DNA of 64,000 nt from assembly GCA_029783825.1 (NCBI GenBank), contig JAREIK010002263.1, positions 1 to 64,000 on the forward strand. The letters are read 5' to 3'. The first letter of the stretch is position 1. Every line of letters starts with the position of its first letter. Made by a program: the position numbers and the translations under genes. The stretch is from Sapria himalayana. Taxonomy: Eukaryota; Streptophyta; Magnoliopsida; Malpighiales; Rafflesiaceae. Positions 12,122 through 24,100 of this stretch are shown in pieces. A model generated the notes under the pieces. It was given only the letters and a program-made list of their open reading frames with translations, made no database searches and was not told the origin of the DNA.

Positions 12122-12451
12122 CTTGAAGGCTGTGATCAATCCACGCTAGGGATTTGAGCCTCGATTCTGCCAGCGGCCCAATGAAGACGAAAGAAACTCC
12201 CCTGATGATCCATTGGACGTCGCGATAACGGTGGAGATCCCTCAATTTGATAGAGGTGGGTTGGTAGGGCCGCCAACACGAACAGGATCATAATCACCGG
12301 ACTCATTGGCGAACGTTGGCCATTCCGATATTTCGTCGATGGAATGAGATTCCAGCACCAATCCGCATTCCGAACAAACTGTGTCACCTGCAGAATGGTC
12401 GAATACGACCTCCGTCAGTCTCTTGCAGTCGGGACAGGATGCATTTGCCAT
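12122..12451 (-). pseudogene. TFIIB exon 1 pseudogene
   Basis: TFIIB is the RNA polymerase II general factor that bridges TBP-DNA and the polymerase. From ATG at 12,451 the sequence gives the plant N-terminus: zinc-ribbon cysteines in '[17 protein letters not shown]' and '[15 protein letters not shown]', then 'TFANESGD' and '[12 protein letters not shown]', the conserved B-reader/B-linker side. An in-frame TGA at 12,242-12,244 replaces a glycine codon of the usual -GG- pair. Reading on in the same frame restores '[18 protein letters not shown]' and '[11 protein letters not shown]', then TAG at 12,146-12,148 where an aspartate is expected, then 'RGLITAFK'. After that a one-base shift gives 'ISFMCDR', resembling the TIATMADR start of the first cyclin fold. 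The cyclin folds themselves are absent. Two nonsense codons and a frame change mark it as dead, though a 70-residue zinc-ribbon peptide could still be translated. Confidence 0.85.
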
Positions 12452-12479
12452 TTTGGAACAACGCAAGTGTTCTTCGTCA

Positions 12480-13879
12480 CCTTAGAGAGAGATTGGAGTA
12501 ACAATTTGAATTTTGAACCGTTAAAATCTACCTAACAGAAACATATTTAAAATTTTTCAAAGTTTATTACATTCTTATTTTTGTTTTAAAATATATTTTC
12601 GGAAAATTTAATTGGAACATTATTTTTGATAAGTTTATAGAAATATAATTTATTAAATTATGTTTAGCACAAAAAACGAAAAAAAATTATTCAGTTCTTT
12701 GGGAAGTGAATAAATTATAGATACATACATATATATATATATAATACACACACACACACACATTTGTATTTAGATATATAACATATAAACATATATATAC
12801 ATATATAAATGTGTGAGACAAAGAAAAATAATAAATCTTCTTTATCTTAGTCATTACTCAAAATTAGCAAAGTTAGTTAAATATAGAGAGATAGAAATAT
12901 TTAAAAATATTTTTATTTTAAAAATAATTTAGGGATAAAAAATGAAAAATAATGATATTAATTTACTAGATTTAAAGTTTTTGAGATAAAGTTGTGTCAA
13001 TTTAAACCACGATTGGCAATTTGGTCATTTTCACTATTAAATGAATAATAATTTTCATTTTTTATTATTTCTCTCTTAATTTCATAACTTTTTTTTTTGT
13101 TTTTCTTTTTCTTTCTTTGATTTATTCAGTTATTCTTCATTTCTTCCCCAAAATCACTTAAATAAAAATTATAATTTATTATTTTTGGTAAAAATTTATT
13201 TTATGAAGTGATCAAACATTATAACCCATTCATTTCAACCAAAAATATTTATGCAATAGTTGTAATCTCATAAAGGAAGGTTAGAGATGATGTTAGTTAG
13301 TTTATTTTCATCTTTATTGCCTAATTTTATAAATTAGACTTGAAATTTTATAAATTCTCAACATTATTTCTTTTTGTTTTTGTTTGAGTTTGAATTTAAT
13401 TATCGAGCTCGAATTAAAATATTAGAACAAAATTTTGAGATTTATGTCTTGGAAAAGCTTGGTTATGGTATAAAATCTCTAGAAACTTGTTGAATTTACA
13501 TATTTTGCATTATTGATTATATACCATTTGTTTTGTTTTGTTTTTTTTTTCTTTTTTGAAATGAGTTTTATGAATTTTAAATCATTTAATTGAAATATAT
13601 GATTAAAATGGAAAATCATAAATTTGACATCATAAAATTATTTTTTTAATAGATTTAGAAACTCATTTATCCGTGTATTTTTTTTTGGAGAAAGTTATTT
13701 TTTAAAAAATAGGAAAATAATACTAAGTTATATGTAAATAGTGTCAAAAATCATGGTTGATGGATTGTTTTACTAATTTTGAAATGAGATTATGCTGATA
13801 TGCATGTGTAAAATCCTGTAAGAAATTATTTGATATTATATGAGCTATATGATATTTTAAATAAAATTTGAATAATTTT
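12480..13879. other. AT-rich flank with microsatellite
   Basis: An imperfect (TA)n(CA)n microsatellite lies at about 12,722-12,764. The first part would be the promoter side of the TFIIB copy, but I see no convincing TATA/initiator arrangement tied to the start codon. The remainder is AT-rich and featureless. Confidence 0.35.
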
Positions 13880-14560
13880 AAAAAATTATACATTTTGGAT
13901 ATTGGGTTTTAAGGTGACTATTAGTCCTAACAAGGACATTGAGGGCTAAAACTATAAGAATATCAATGGAGGCAAAGATTAAATATGTAATTGATAGATG
14001 ATCCTAAACTTCCTTGTGCACTTATGGTGGAGTTCCGTTATGCGGAGGTGATGCTTGCCAAGATGTAAACTAATACATATTTCATGAGTCTTCGGATAAT
14101 GGGAGTGGGTGTGTGTGTTTCCTAGTAGGAGTGGTAACTAGGTTAATACTAGCGGGTTAGTATTTTCCTTTACAAGTCTTGGTGTGGTCTAGTAGAGCCT
14201 TCATATGCATAAAGTATATATGTTTATGAAGATGGGATGAGAAATGAAAAATGAGTGTTTTGAAAACTTATACATGCCCACACATTATGGTTTCATAAAA
14301 TTGTATATGCATACATTTGTATAAATATATGTATGTATATTTTAAAATGTATTCTTAAACTCTTATATTGTGTATTACAAAACATACTTGGCTATGAAAA
14401 TAAAATATATTTTTTTTTCATATTTTTTTTAAGATTTTCCTATTGGGCATTAGTTGCTCACCCTTATTTTCTCCAAGTGGAGGAAATGGTGATGATCAAT
14501 CATGATTCTAAAGCTTACAGATCTATGCGAGGATTTTAGTGGATTATTTAGATGAATTTT
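13880..14560 (+). repeat. Probable LTR-retrotransposon fragment
   Basis: A moderately GC-richer, non-coding island with phrasing typical of plant gypsy-type LTRs: 'GTGGAGTTCCGTTATGCGG' near 14,029, then 'CCTATTGGGCATTAGTTGC' near 14,438 followed by a run to 'CTCCAAGTGGAGGAAATGG'. It could be a solo or partial LTR. No second copy, primer site or target duplication was found in the window, so the family is a guess from style. Confidence 0.3.
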
Positions 14561-16008
14561 TTTTTTTTTGAAACTTTGTTATGTATTTGGCAATAAGGGT
14601 CATTTTGTATAAATGATTTTACTTTTGTATGTGAATATTCTAACTTGATAATTCATGCTCATTCATGATATTTTATATAGATCAATCTATTTTAAATGGC
14701 TATATATAGGGATTTTGTCATATTTTTTTCACTTGCTTCAACAATATTTTTGAGGTTGTGTATATTTTAGAAAATAAAACAAATATGAAAAATTGAGAAG
14801 GGGATAAATTGTTTTGACTTGTCTATCATTTTCAGCAAACATGTAGTCAATCACAAGCATTACAATTTTAGTATGTATTTTTCTTGATTTTTTTTACAAT
14901 ATAAATTCTTTATTCTTGATCAATATTTTTAATAAGCACACTTTGATTTATTTTTATGTGTACTTTGTGAGTAATTTAATAGATTTATAAAGGTCTGCCA
15001 TTAAAAATACAAAAACTTCTTATATTGGATTATAAAGTATTTTAAATCCTATTAAATTTAACTAATCAACTCAAACATTTCGCAGCTCTCGAGTGAGAGT
15101 ACCATATATGAATATATAACATATATAAATATATAAATATAGATGAAGGCGTGGCTTGAATCTCACTAGTGCTCATGGAACATATTTTAAAAATTAAAAG
15201 CAGTTTTAGAATTCCAAAATGAGTTTTGTAGCTTTCAAATTCAAATATTTTTAGATTTTAAATTGTTTTTAGAATTTTTTTAGGACAAATTGGGTTAATG
15301 TGCTTCAATACATAAAAACTAAAAAATTATTTCATTTTGGTGCATTTTTAAAAATTTTGAAAAAAAAAAGATATTATTTTTTATTTGGTGCAACAAAATA
15401 TAAATACTCAATTCTTCATCAATTAACATCATTACTATTTTTTGTCATATTGGTGTTCCTCAGAGGTCAAATTATGTAATCATGCTTTATTTCAAAAATA
15501 ATAAAAAAAATCCCAAAATTTTCTATTTTAGAATAAAAGTGCATTTAATAAAAAATAAAAAAAATGTTGGGGGTCCATAACAAAAGTAAGTATATTTTGG
15601 TCCCCATTAAAAAAATAATAATAAAATACCAAAAAACATGAAATAATTATGTTTTGGGGCTAAAAAAATCATGAAACAAAATGAAATATTTTTGTTATGC
15701 ATAAAGCCATAAACTAGTCTGTGCATAATATTATGAATTCATGTTATGCATAAAATGATTTATTCATAAACAACTATGCAAAATGAATTCGTTATGCAGA
15801 ACTAACAAATACAAAAAATAAAAAACTAAAATAAAATTTAGTACTTTTATTCGAGACTAATGGTAAATTTGGATTCATACAATTTCTAGCCACAAAATGT
15901 ATAATATTTTATGTTTTTAGGTGTTTATTTTAATTATTAAATAGTGACCAAAACATAAATATTTTGGTTTTGGATCTTCTAAATGTAATTTTCTGAATAA
16001 AAAAAATA
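14561..16008. other. AT-rich DNA with decayed miniature-element pieces
   Basis: Repeats of the words 'AATTATGTTTTGG' and 'TATTTTGGTCCCC' occur near 15,560-15,660 and 15,940-15,980. They match the terminal repeat of the adjacent foldback elements, so old members of that family probably make up part of this stretch. No gene seen. Confidence 0.35.
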
Positions 16009-16714
16009 GGGGGAATTATGTTTTAGGATGCTTCCCCTAGTAAAATTTAAGAATTTGAAAAATATTTTTATAAGTTTGAAAAAAAATCAACAAAATATTA
16101 AAATATTGAAATTTAGTTCACTTTATTACGTTTATCCTAAACTACCCTCACCCCCTCCATCGGCCCTCTCCCATTGGCACTCGCCTTCTCCCATCGTGCT
16201 CGATGGGGCTCAATAGAGCTCGACCAAGAGCTCCATCGATCTTCTAGAGCTCGTGGTCGTGCTCCTGGAGCTCGACTGAGAGCTTGAAGATGAGCTCGGT
16301 CTAGCTCGAAGGAGCTCGACGGAGCTCCTAGAGCTCTCGGCCGAGCTCTAGGATCTTGGCATCGAGCTCCTAGAGCTCGACCGAGAGCTCTACGACGAGC
16401 TCGACCGAGAACTCTATGACGAGCTCGGTCTAGCTCGAAGGAGCTCCACGAAGGAGCTCGTGGAGACGGGTAGGGGGAGAAGGGTGGGAAGAGACGAGCG
16501 AGGGCTAGAGGCAAGGATGAGGGAGGGGCAAGTGCTAGTGGCGAGGGCGAGGAAGGGGCGAGGGGAGGGGGAGATGGTAGTTTAGGACTTACGAATTGGG
16601 GTGTAATTATTTTTAATTTATTTTTAGTTTTGTGACTTTTTTAAAAATATCAAAATTTTAGTTTTTAAATCTTAAAAATTTTTAGAGAAACACCCCAAAA
16701 TATAATTCCCCCCC
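16009..16714. mobile_element. Foldback element with GAGCTC-array core
   Basis: About 0.7 kb with imperfect terminal inverted repeats of roughly 130 bp. The left end begins GGGGGAATTATG and ends TCCTAAACTACC (16,137-16,148). The reverse complement of the right end begins GGGGGAATTATA and also reaches TCCTAAACTACC. Flanking 8-bp repeats AAAAAATA (16,001-16,008 and 16,715-16,722) fit a target duplication but are low complexity. Inside, a pyrimidine-rich arm leads into about 17 GAGCTC sites spaced 10-20 bp apart (16,217-16,462), then a purine-rich arm. No transposase. Open frames rich in Arg/Ala/Leu come from the array. Long TIRs suggest a Mutator-like or foldback type. Confidence 0.7.
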
Positions 16715-16724
16715 AAAAAATATT

Positions 16725-17343
16725 GGGATAATTATATTTTAGGGTCTAGATTTAAAAATATTTATGATTTGATTCCTATATAATAAACTTTTATGAAACA
16801 ATACTTCAAGGCATGCAATATTTACGTTTGGGTTACCTAAAATTTAAAAACATTTTTTTTTTGATTTTGAGTTGTTTTTTTTAACAGCTTTTGGAAAAGA
16901 ATGAGTAGGTTTTTGAAACTTTTTTTAATTTTTGAAACCACTTTTCATTTTTGAAATGCAGTTTCGACATTTCAAAGGGTTTTTATTTTTTAAAAATTTG
17001 TTTATAAATATGTGTGTGTGTGTGTTTATATAGAAATATATCTGTGTGTATATGTATGTGTATATATATAGACTTATACATAAATATAAAAATTTATATA
17101 TACCTAAATTTCCTATATAACACACACATATATATGTAAGCTCACATATATATATCTTTATATATAACCTTATTATATACGTACACATACATGTGTGTGT
17201 GTGTGTGTTAAAACCTATATAGCATGTATATATCTATATATAAGCTTATATATATTGACACACACACACACACACACATATGTGTGTGTGTGTGTGTGTA
17301 AACATATATATAATAAATAAATAAATAAATAGATATAAATATA

Positions 17344-17375
<32 letters not shown>

Positions 17376-17810
17376 GTATAAGCTTATACATACACATGCA
17401 CACATAGAAACACACACATATATATGTGTGGGTGTGTGCACGTCTAGGATATAGATACACACGCACGCACGCACGCACACATGCTTGCATGCACGCACAC
17501 ACACGCACGCATGCACGCACACACAACATAAATAAATAAATAAATAAAAACATCATGAAACCGCTTTTTAAAAAAAAAATATTTTTCAAAATGTAAAGAA
17601 GTTTCGATATTTGCTTTTCATTTTCTAAAAACCATGGTTTTTTTTTTGAGAACCACAATTTTAATTGAAAAAAAAAACAACTCAAAATTAGAAATACAAT
17701 GATTTTTCAAATTTTGGTTGTTTGGGTCATTCGAAACATAACTAATTTGTGTTTTAGGGTATTATTTATTAAAAGTTTTATAATTTTAAAACCAAAACAT
17801 TATTTTGATG
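16725..17810. mobile_element. Foldback element with microsatellite core
   Basis: Imperfect inverted arms at about 16,780-16,890 and 17,665-17,790 pair well. The left has 'TTTGGGTTACC' and 'GATTTTGAGTTGTTTTTTTT'. The right, reverse-complemented, has 'AATGACCCAAACAACC' and 'AATTTTGAGTTGTTTTTTTT'. The core (about 16,990-17,540) is nearly pure simple sequence: TATA, TGTG, CACA, AAATAAAT and GCAC runs arranged partly as palindromes. The outer boundary at 16,725 is approximate and I found no clear target duplication. It abuts the previous element, and its left end repeats the same 'ATAATTATATTTTAGGG' word. Cys/Tyr/Thr-rich open frames here are artefacts. Confidence 0.5.
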
Positions 17811-18004
17811 TTCTAAAAAAATAAACCCAAAAATATTCTTACTTTGTTCATGCCAACTTAAAAAAAACAAACACAAAAATATTGTTACTTCATTACATGC
17901 CAACTTAAAAAAACAAAAACTAGAATTCAAAAACATTATTTTCCAAAATAATATGTGGGTGTCATCAAAACAAAAACATTATTTCAATGACAAATCAAAC
18001 TTCT

Positions 18005-18420
18005 ATTTTTTAAACCATCTTGCAACATCGCTCTTGCATTTGAATGCCAAAAAACTACCTGGTACCATTAGTCTTTACTTGTAATTTGACTGAATGTGTC
18101 GATCCTCCCATTCATTTTTACAACTTATCATAATGTATCCACAACAAGAATTTCCAATTGATGACAAATGAACCAAATTGCTTGCCATGGCTTAGTGATT
18201 TTTATTTCACAAGAAAACTTGGGATGATTTTCCCTATCCAATTCCAAAAAGAAAACATATTGCAATGATCTTCTTTCATTTCAAATTTCCAATTTAGCTA
18301 CACAAGTACTGATGAGTTTGCATCTATCCATGGTCAAGCATACTTTAGTTTCAATTTCTCCATTGCAGTTATCACTTGAATTCATGCTAGTGGATCCATC
18401 ACCCCACATGATTGATGAAT
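18005..18420 (-). pseudogene. Unidentified gene-like remnant
   Basis: From about 18,415 down to 18,005 the minus strand has one nearly continuous frame of about 135 codons interrupted by only a few stops, with mixed, protein-like composition. Segments seen include 'MWGDGSTSMNSSDNCNGEIE', 'KVCLTMDRCKLISTCVAKLE' and 'ENHPKFSCEIKITKPWQAIW'. I recognise no domain. It lies just outside the foldback nest and next to a dispersed repeat, so it may be a captured host fragment or a retroelement gag remnant. Confidence 0.3.
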
Positions 18421-18599
18421 TCATTCTCATGAATAAACAAAATCTTTACACAAACTTATGAGCACTCTCATTACTACATATTCATACAAGAACTATGCTG
18501 GTGAATAAAGGACCTATGAGGTGCCCACTACTTTGAATACCCTCACAAAAATAATTTTTAGTAGGTCGGTTTGATTCTTCTTTGTTGGGTTTGGTGGGT

Positions 18600-21170
18600 T
18601 CAACTATAATTGCTATACTTATAGACAAGACTACCCCTTTTTCTGAAAATTTTCATTAGACAACAAACAACCTTTCATAGGGAGGGTGCTGCATAAGGCC
18701 CTTGCAAATGAAAAACTTGATCCCAAAGAATCTTAAATGTAAGCTCTACATAAAAAAGTCATGGCAAAAGAACATGATGATAATGAGAAATTCAAGAGAT
18801 TTCATGAATATGATCATAGAATGTGGTCAATAACATGAACAACAATGAGAGGCTATCTATACCTAAAAATTGATATTCTCAGAAGAAAATAACGAAGGCG
18901 AACAAATATGGATTTGGTTATAGAAGAATTTAAATTTACTAGAAGAATGGAAGGAGAATAAAAGTAAGAAGAGAGGTATCAAGTACTTAAAATACCAAAA
19001 AAATTATATCATTTAGTCAGTAAAATTAGACATGTTTTCATGTAATTGATATGTATCAGAGAGATTTCATTGGATTCTAATTTTGAGAGAATTTAATAAA
19101 TTTTATTGAAATCATAGTGAATTTTGCTGAAATTAATAGACTAAAAAAACAGAATCTTGTAGGAGAGAGAAGCAATAGAGTCTTGATGATTCTTATGTCG
19201 TGACTTATATACACATTCCATAGTAGCCTTAATTAGTTGCAACATCCTTTTTTGGCTACAACTCTACTAAAATAGTCATGAAATTTTTTGTATGCCATGA
19301 CTTTACCACCAGGTTGACATAATTATTTTATTATACAGTATAATCATTATGCTCATAATATTTTTTTGGAGTAGTAGCAGCCCTTGCTCAAAACTACTTA
19401 ATGGTCACAATATTATTTTTTTTATGATGATAGTTGAGTATCCCACTAGTATAAGTAGTCACAACATATTTTAGAGCCATGACTTATTCAAGATAGAGTT
19501 GCAACATCAAAAATTGTGGGTCACGACATCATTTTTCACTATGACTTTTCATTCCAGAGAGCAATTACTCATTCGAGGTAATTCTAGCACAATGATATTT
19601 TATTCCAGAGTGTAATTATTCATTAATGGCAATCCTAGCACTATGACATTTTGTTTATCAAATCAAGACCAACGACATGATGAATTCTTATTGTCATGTC
19701 TTTATGTTATAGAAGTTTTTGATTTAGTCATAAAAATCCAAGCTCCACAATACTTTGCTAACAAAGCCAAGACCAAAACCGTGATAATTTCTTAGCACTA
19801 TGACTTTGTATTTCAGAAAGTTTATCAATCATGGCCAAACTCACTACTATGACATTTGTGCTATAGAGGAAATCCAAAGAGATGACAAAGTTATGACCTC
19901 AATTTTGTACTATGACTTCAGCTTACAATATCACATGGATCTCTAAAGTATAAATACTATACGTAGAAAATAAGAAGAAAGAATAAGATTAGAGGGAAAA
20001 CAACACATACACGCCCTAGGAGATGCATCATCAATTAAGGGAAAATCCAAGGTGAACAAAAAACAATATCAATTGGAACAAGAGTTTTATGTTTAGAAAA
20101 TAGAAACTAGTTTGGGAATGCATTGGAAACCGTATAATCCATGATATACCTTCCAAATTATTTCATATGATTTTATCCCAAATGTTCGACTTAATTAAAT
20201 TCTAGGGTTGGAAATGTATATATGTTGTGATGAATATTTGATTTTATGAGTTTATATTTATGTTAATATTATTATTTGAGATTGATGGATATGATTATAA
20301 TTTATAATTGAAAATTAGAGTTTTCAAAAATACATCAATTTATGCATGTTAGCTATGTCAAATGATGATATATAAGTTATGATATATACTCATATGACTT
20401 GAATAGAAGGAAGTGATAATTTTTTTAATCTTAACATATAATATAAACCAGCATGTACAAATTTAAAGTTAATGTATGTTAATAGTTGTGAACATGATGC
20501 CTATGAAGTCAAAAGTATGAAACATATTACAAATTAATTCATTATGTACTATCTAGAAGACCTAATCTTATAGTAATGTGAGGGTTAAGTATAATGTCTT
20601 ACTTAGGAATTTCACCATAGTGTCAAAGTTATGTATTAGTCATGGAAGGAGATGATAGTTATGTCATAGAGAACATGCAAGTAGGGTAGACTTGTTTTGT
20701 GGTGATAGCCCTACAAATCATTTCTGCTTATTTGACTTTATTGGTTGAGCTTCATTAGAAGATGTATGTTTAATTATTGTGAGTATGATACTTATGAAGC
20801 TAAATGAATAAAATTAGTATCATATTATCTTAAGTCATTTAAATAATTATATGTTAGAGAATAGAAAGACATACTCAAAGAAATTATCAAGGATAATTAA
20901 CATATTACCTAAAAGGATTAGATATGATAATGACCCTTGCATGAAACAACATATCTCATTGATATTGAAATACTAAGGGGAAAACTATGAGTAGATTATC
21001 CTTGGGTAATAATATTCTAACAAATGATAACCACCTTAAATGGTAATAATATCCTTGGGTAATAATATTCCAAATTAATAGATATTTCTACAAAAATCTA
21101 CTATCAATCCAACCAAACATGATATTGACCAAACATCAAGAAATATAATCACGCACAAATACATATATAT
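18600..21170 (+). repeat. Dispersed repeat, copy A (relative of 43.0-46.9 kb)
   Basis: Shares a series of words with 43,011-46,900 in the same order and orientation. Examples are 'ACTAAAATAGT' followed by 'TATGACT', then many 'CATGACTT' and 'CACAACAT' phrases at 19,190-19,900. Further on come 'AATTATTGTGAGTATGAT' and 'CTTATGAAG' near 20,775-20,805. This suggests two old insertions of one long non-coding or LTR-type family. No terminal repeats, primer site or open frame were recognised. Confidence 0.45.
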
Positions 21171-24100
21171 TTTTGGCCAGCTCCTCGAATAGAAAGTACG
21201 TGTCCTCTAGTGACTTGTTCATTGTTCATTATAGAACCCAAGGCTATATTTACCATCCATATCATAAAGTTCATTATAGAACTATATTTTCATCCAAATT
21301 CAATATTTTATTCTGATGGAAGTTACATCCATTTAGATTTCTATTTTTTTAAAATTAATATGAAATATGTCAATAGTTTTACGAGCTTGTTACTTTTGTT
21401 TTTAATTTATATATGAAGATTGTATAGTTATTTTAGATATGGGCATGTACTATTTTATCTTTTTCTTGTTTAATAGTGCTTTATGTGTGTGTGTGTGTGT
21501 GTAATCATGTATCATATATCAATTTTTCTATTAGAGTCCTTATTGTTGGATTTTAAATCCAAATTATTGGTTTTAAATCCCAAGAATTGGTGAGTGCGCC
21601 AATGCAATTGAACCATTTTGAATCTGAAAAAAATGCCATGAGAATAGGATTCAAATGCCATACACTGACAATCTTTTTGGAATTATTCATCGCTTGTTGC
21701 TCACACTTCATGTCTTCTTCAATATCTCATAACATTCTTGAACCATTAATAAAAATTTCAAAGAGTTGCTCATTTTATTTTCATTTATTGATTTGAAGGC
21801 CATACTTAATTACTCACAAAGTGGCTTACTTTAAAAAAAAATCAAAAAGTGGTCATCAATTAAGATTCTTGTGTTGGGTATGATAGGGACATATAAGCTA
21901 TCTTTTGTAGGCTCCCAATATATATGTATGAATTCATTTATATTTATAATAATTTACTCCACTAAAAAAATTATTATTTTACTCGCTCATTAATTTATTC
22001 AAAATTATATTTCAAGCCCTTTGATATTTAATACTATTAATCTTTTCATGTAAAGATCATAGATACTTGTTAATTACAATAAATTAAAAACATTTTTTTA
22101 ATCAACAACTGATTGTTCCCTTGAGACATTCCACTTAACTTAATTGATATGTCAACCTCTAATTAATGTGACATTGATTCAATAATAATTACTATTCATC
22201 ATATAATTAATATAGTCATCCAGGTTATTGGTCTATCAAGTTCTCACTCTTTGTGAATCAAAAAAAATTAATAATAAATATACAAGTTTATTAATTATCT
22301 CGAGATTAAGAGTAATAATATTCATAATAACCATGAGATATTAACTATATAGCGTGTTAGTATAAAATAATTACCTCAATTATGTCCCATTTAATACATA
22401 CTAATGTATTGAAACAAAGAAGTTGAAACTTTATCATTCCCCATAGTAAAAATAGACCTATTGAAGTCTTCTCCTACAATCTTACTAATGATATCAAAAA
22501 TTCCTTTTAGACTGTGAAAAAATAACCTATATTCCACAAGAATTGATGATTTAATCTTTCATGCACAAGCCAAGCTCAACATACCAAATTATCTAATAAA
22601 TAGAATTAAAGACACACATGCACATTATTTGAATGCAAATATAGCTAATTTAGATTCTCATAGAAATGAAAGTAACAAAATTTTATATGAAATAAAATAA
22701 ATATTCATAATATTAAAATGACTTTTAGTATATATAACTCTAACACTTCTAAGGAAAAAATGCTTTAAGTGTTTATGTTTTTTTTTAATTTTGTTATTTA
22801 TAATAAGTTTTTTTATTAATAAAATTCATTTAAGTTTTTATTTTATTTTAAAATGTTTATAAGTGCATGTAAATAATATTAATTCAGATATATGATGTCT
22901 AGTAATTTTTGTTAATATTTATTTATAAACTTAGAATACGACATTAATTTAAAAAATATGGAATCTAGTTGAGTCGGGGTGGCTTCATCTTGTATCCGAG
23001 CTAATATACTTTCAACCAAGGGAAGTAATTAGGTATGAAAAATTTTCATTTCTAGGGATTCAGGCTAGGCCTAGGCACTCATCCTCTATTTTTGGTGAAG
23101 CCCAACTTTCTAGATGTACTCATTAGCAAGTATTGTAGCCATCTAGTCTATGCCAAGGCCACAAATTCTATAAGGCATGCACACACATGCACAATTTTTT
23201 TAGGGGAAGTTTTAAATAGATAGTTAATTAGAAAATAAATATGAATAAGGTACTAAAAAATGGTATTATATCAGTCAGTATACTTGAAAAAAAAATTATT
23301 ATGATTAAGGAACTAAAGTGATGAGTACTACCTTAATTTTACTCTTAAGATAGAACCTACAGTATATTAAGGTAGTATCTATCGTAAAATTTCAAATTAA
23401 CTACTTGAAACATACTTCTCCATTTTTTTTATTCAAATACCACACGTCCTAATACAGACACTCAATATTCCATAATCTTTACTTACGTATTCACTTATCA
23501 AGAATCTGCAATATATATCCACACAAACACACCCCATTTTTTTCATACATACGACTAAACACATTCAACCATTTCACTTCATTATTATTTCCTTTATATA
23601 CTTGCTTCTTTTTTTGCTATTTAAACTATCTTGTATCTATTTGGGCATATAAATCTTTTATAAGTGAAATACTCTAATGGTTACATTGTTTCATGTCTTG
23701 TTGTGTATATATATGATATTTTCTTCATAAAAAATCATCATTTCTTTTTATTAATGACATGCCCAAACTTCATGACTATAATTTCTTATAAATTTGCTTT
23801 TATTTATATGGAAATGGAGACTAAAAGAAAGATTGCTAACTATTTTAGTTTCTTCCAACTTGGTATGACATTCAGGATTTCTTTTCAATGGATTTAATCC
23901 CCTGTTATGGGGCTGGGACTTTAATATGACCCTCTAAAAACCCATATTTTAAAAATTAACTTAAGAAATGGTTTCAAATTATTTCAATTCCAACCTTTTT
24001 TTCTTCAAGAAAAATAATAAAACCTTGGTTACTATAGTTTTCAAAAATAATGATTTTCTTTGTGGGTTTCTTTTGCTTTAAACCAATTGGTTTTCTAGAA

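Noticed and set aside
16137..16514. 125-codon Arg/Ala/Leu-rich minus-strand frame.
   Set aside because: Generated by the GAGCTC array inside the foldback element. No start context, domain or conservation is visible.
17000..17540. Regular simple repeats considered as a CRISPR-like array.
   Set aside because: No conserved repeat with unique spacers, and the context is a plant genome. It is microsatellite DNA.
16925..17685. Tyr/Cys/Thr-rich frames of 87-156 codons.
   Set aside because: Translations of TA, TG and CA microsatellites.
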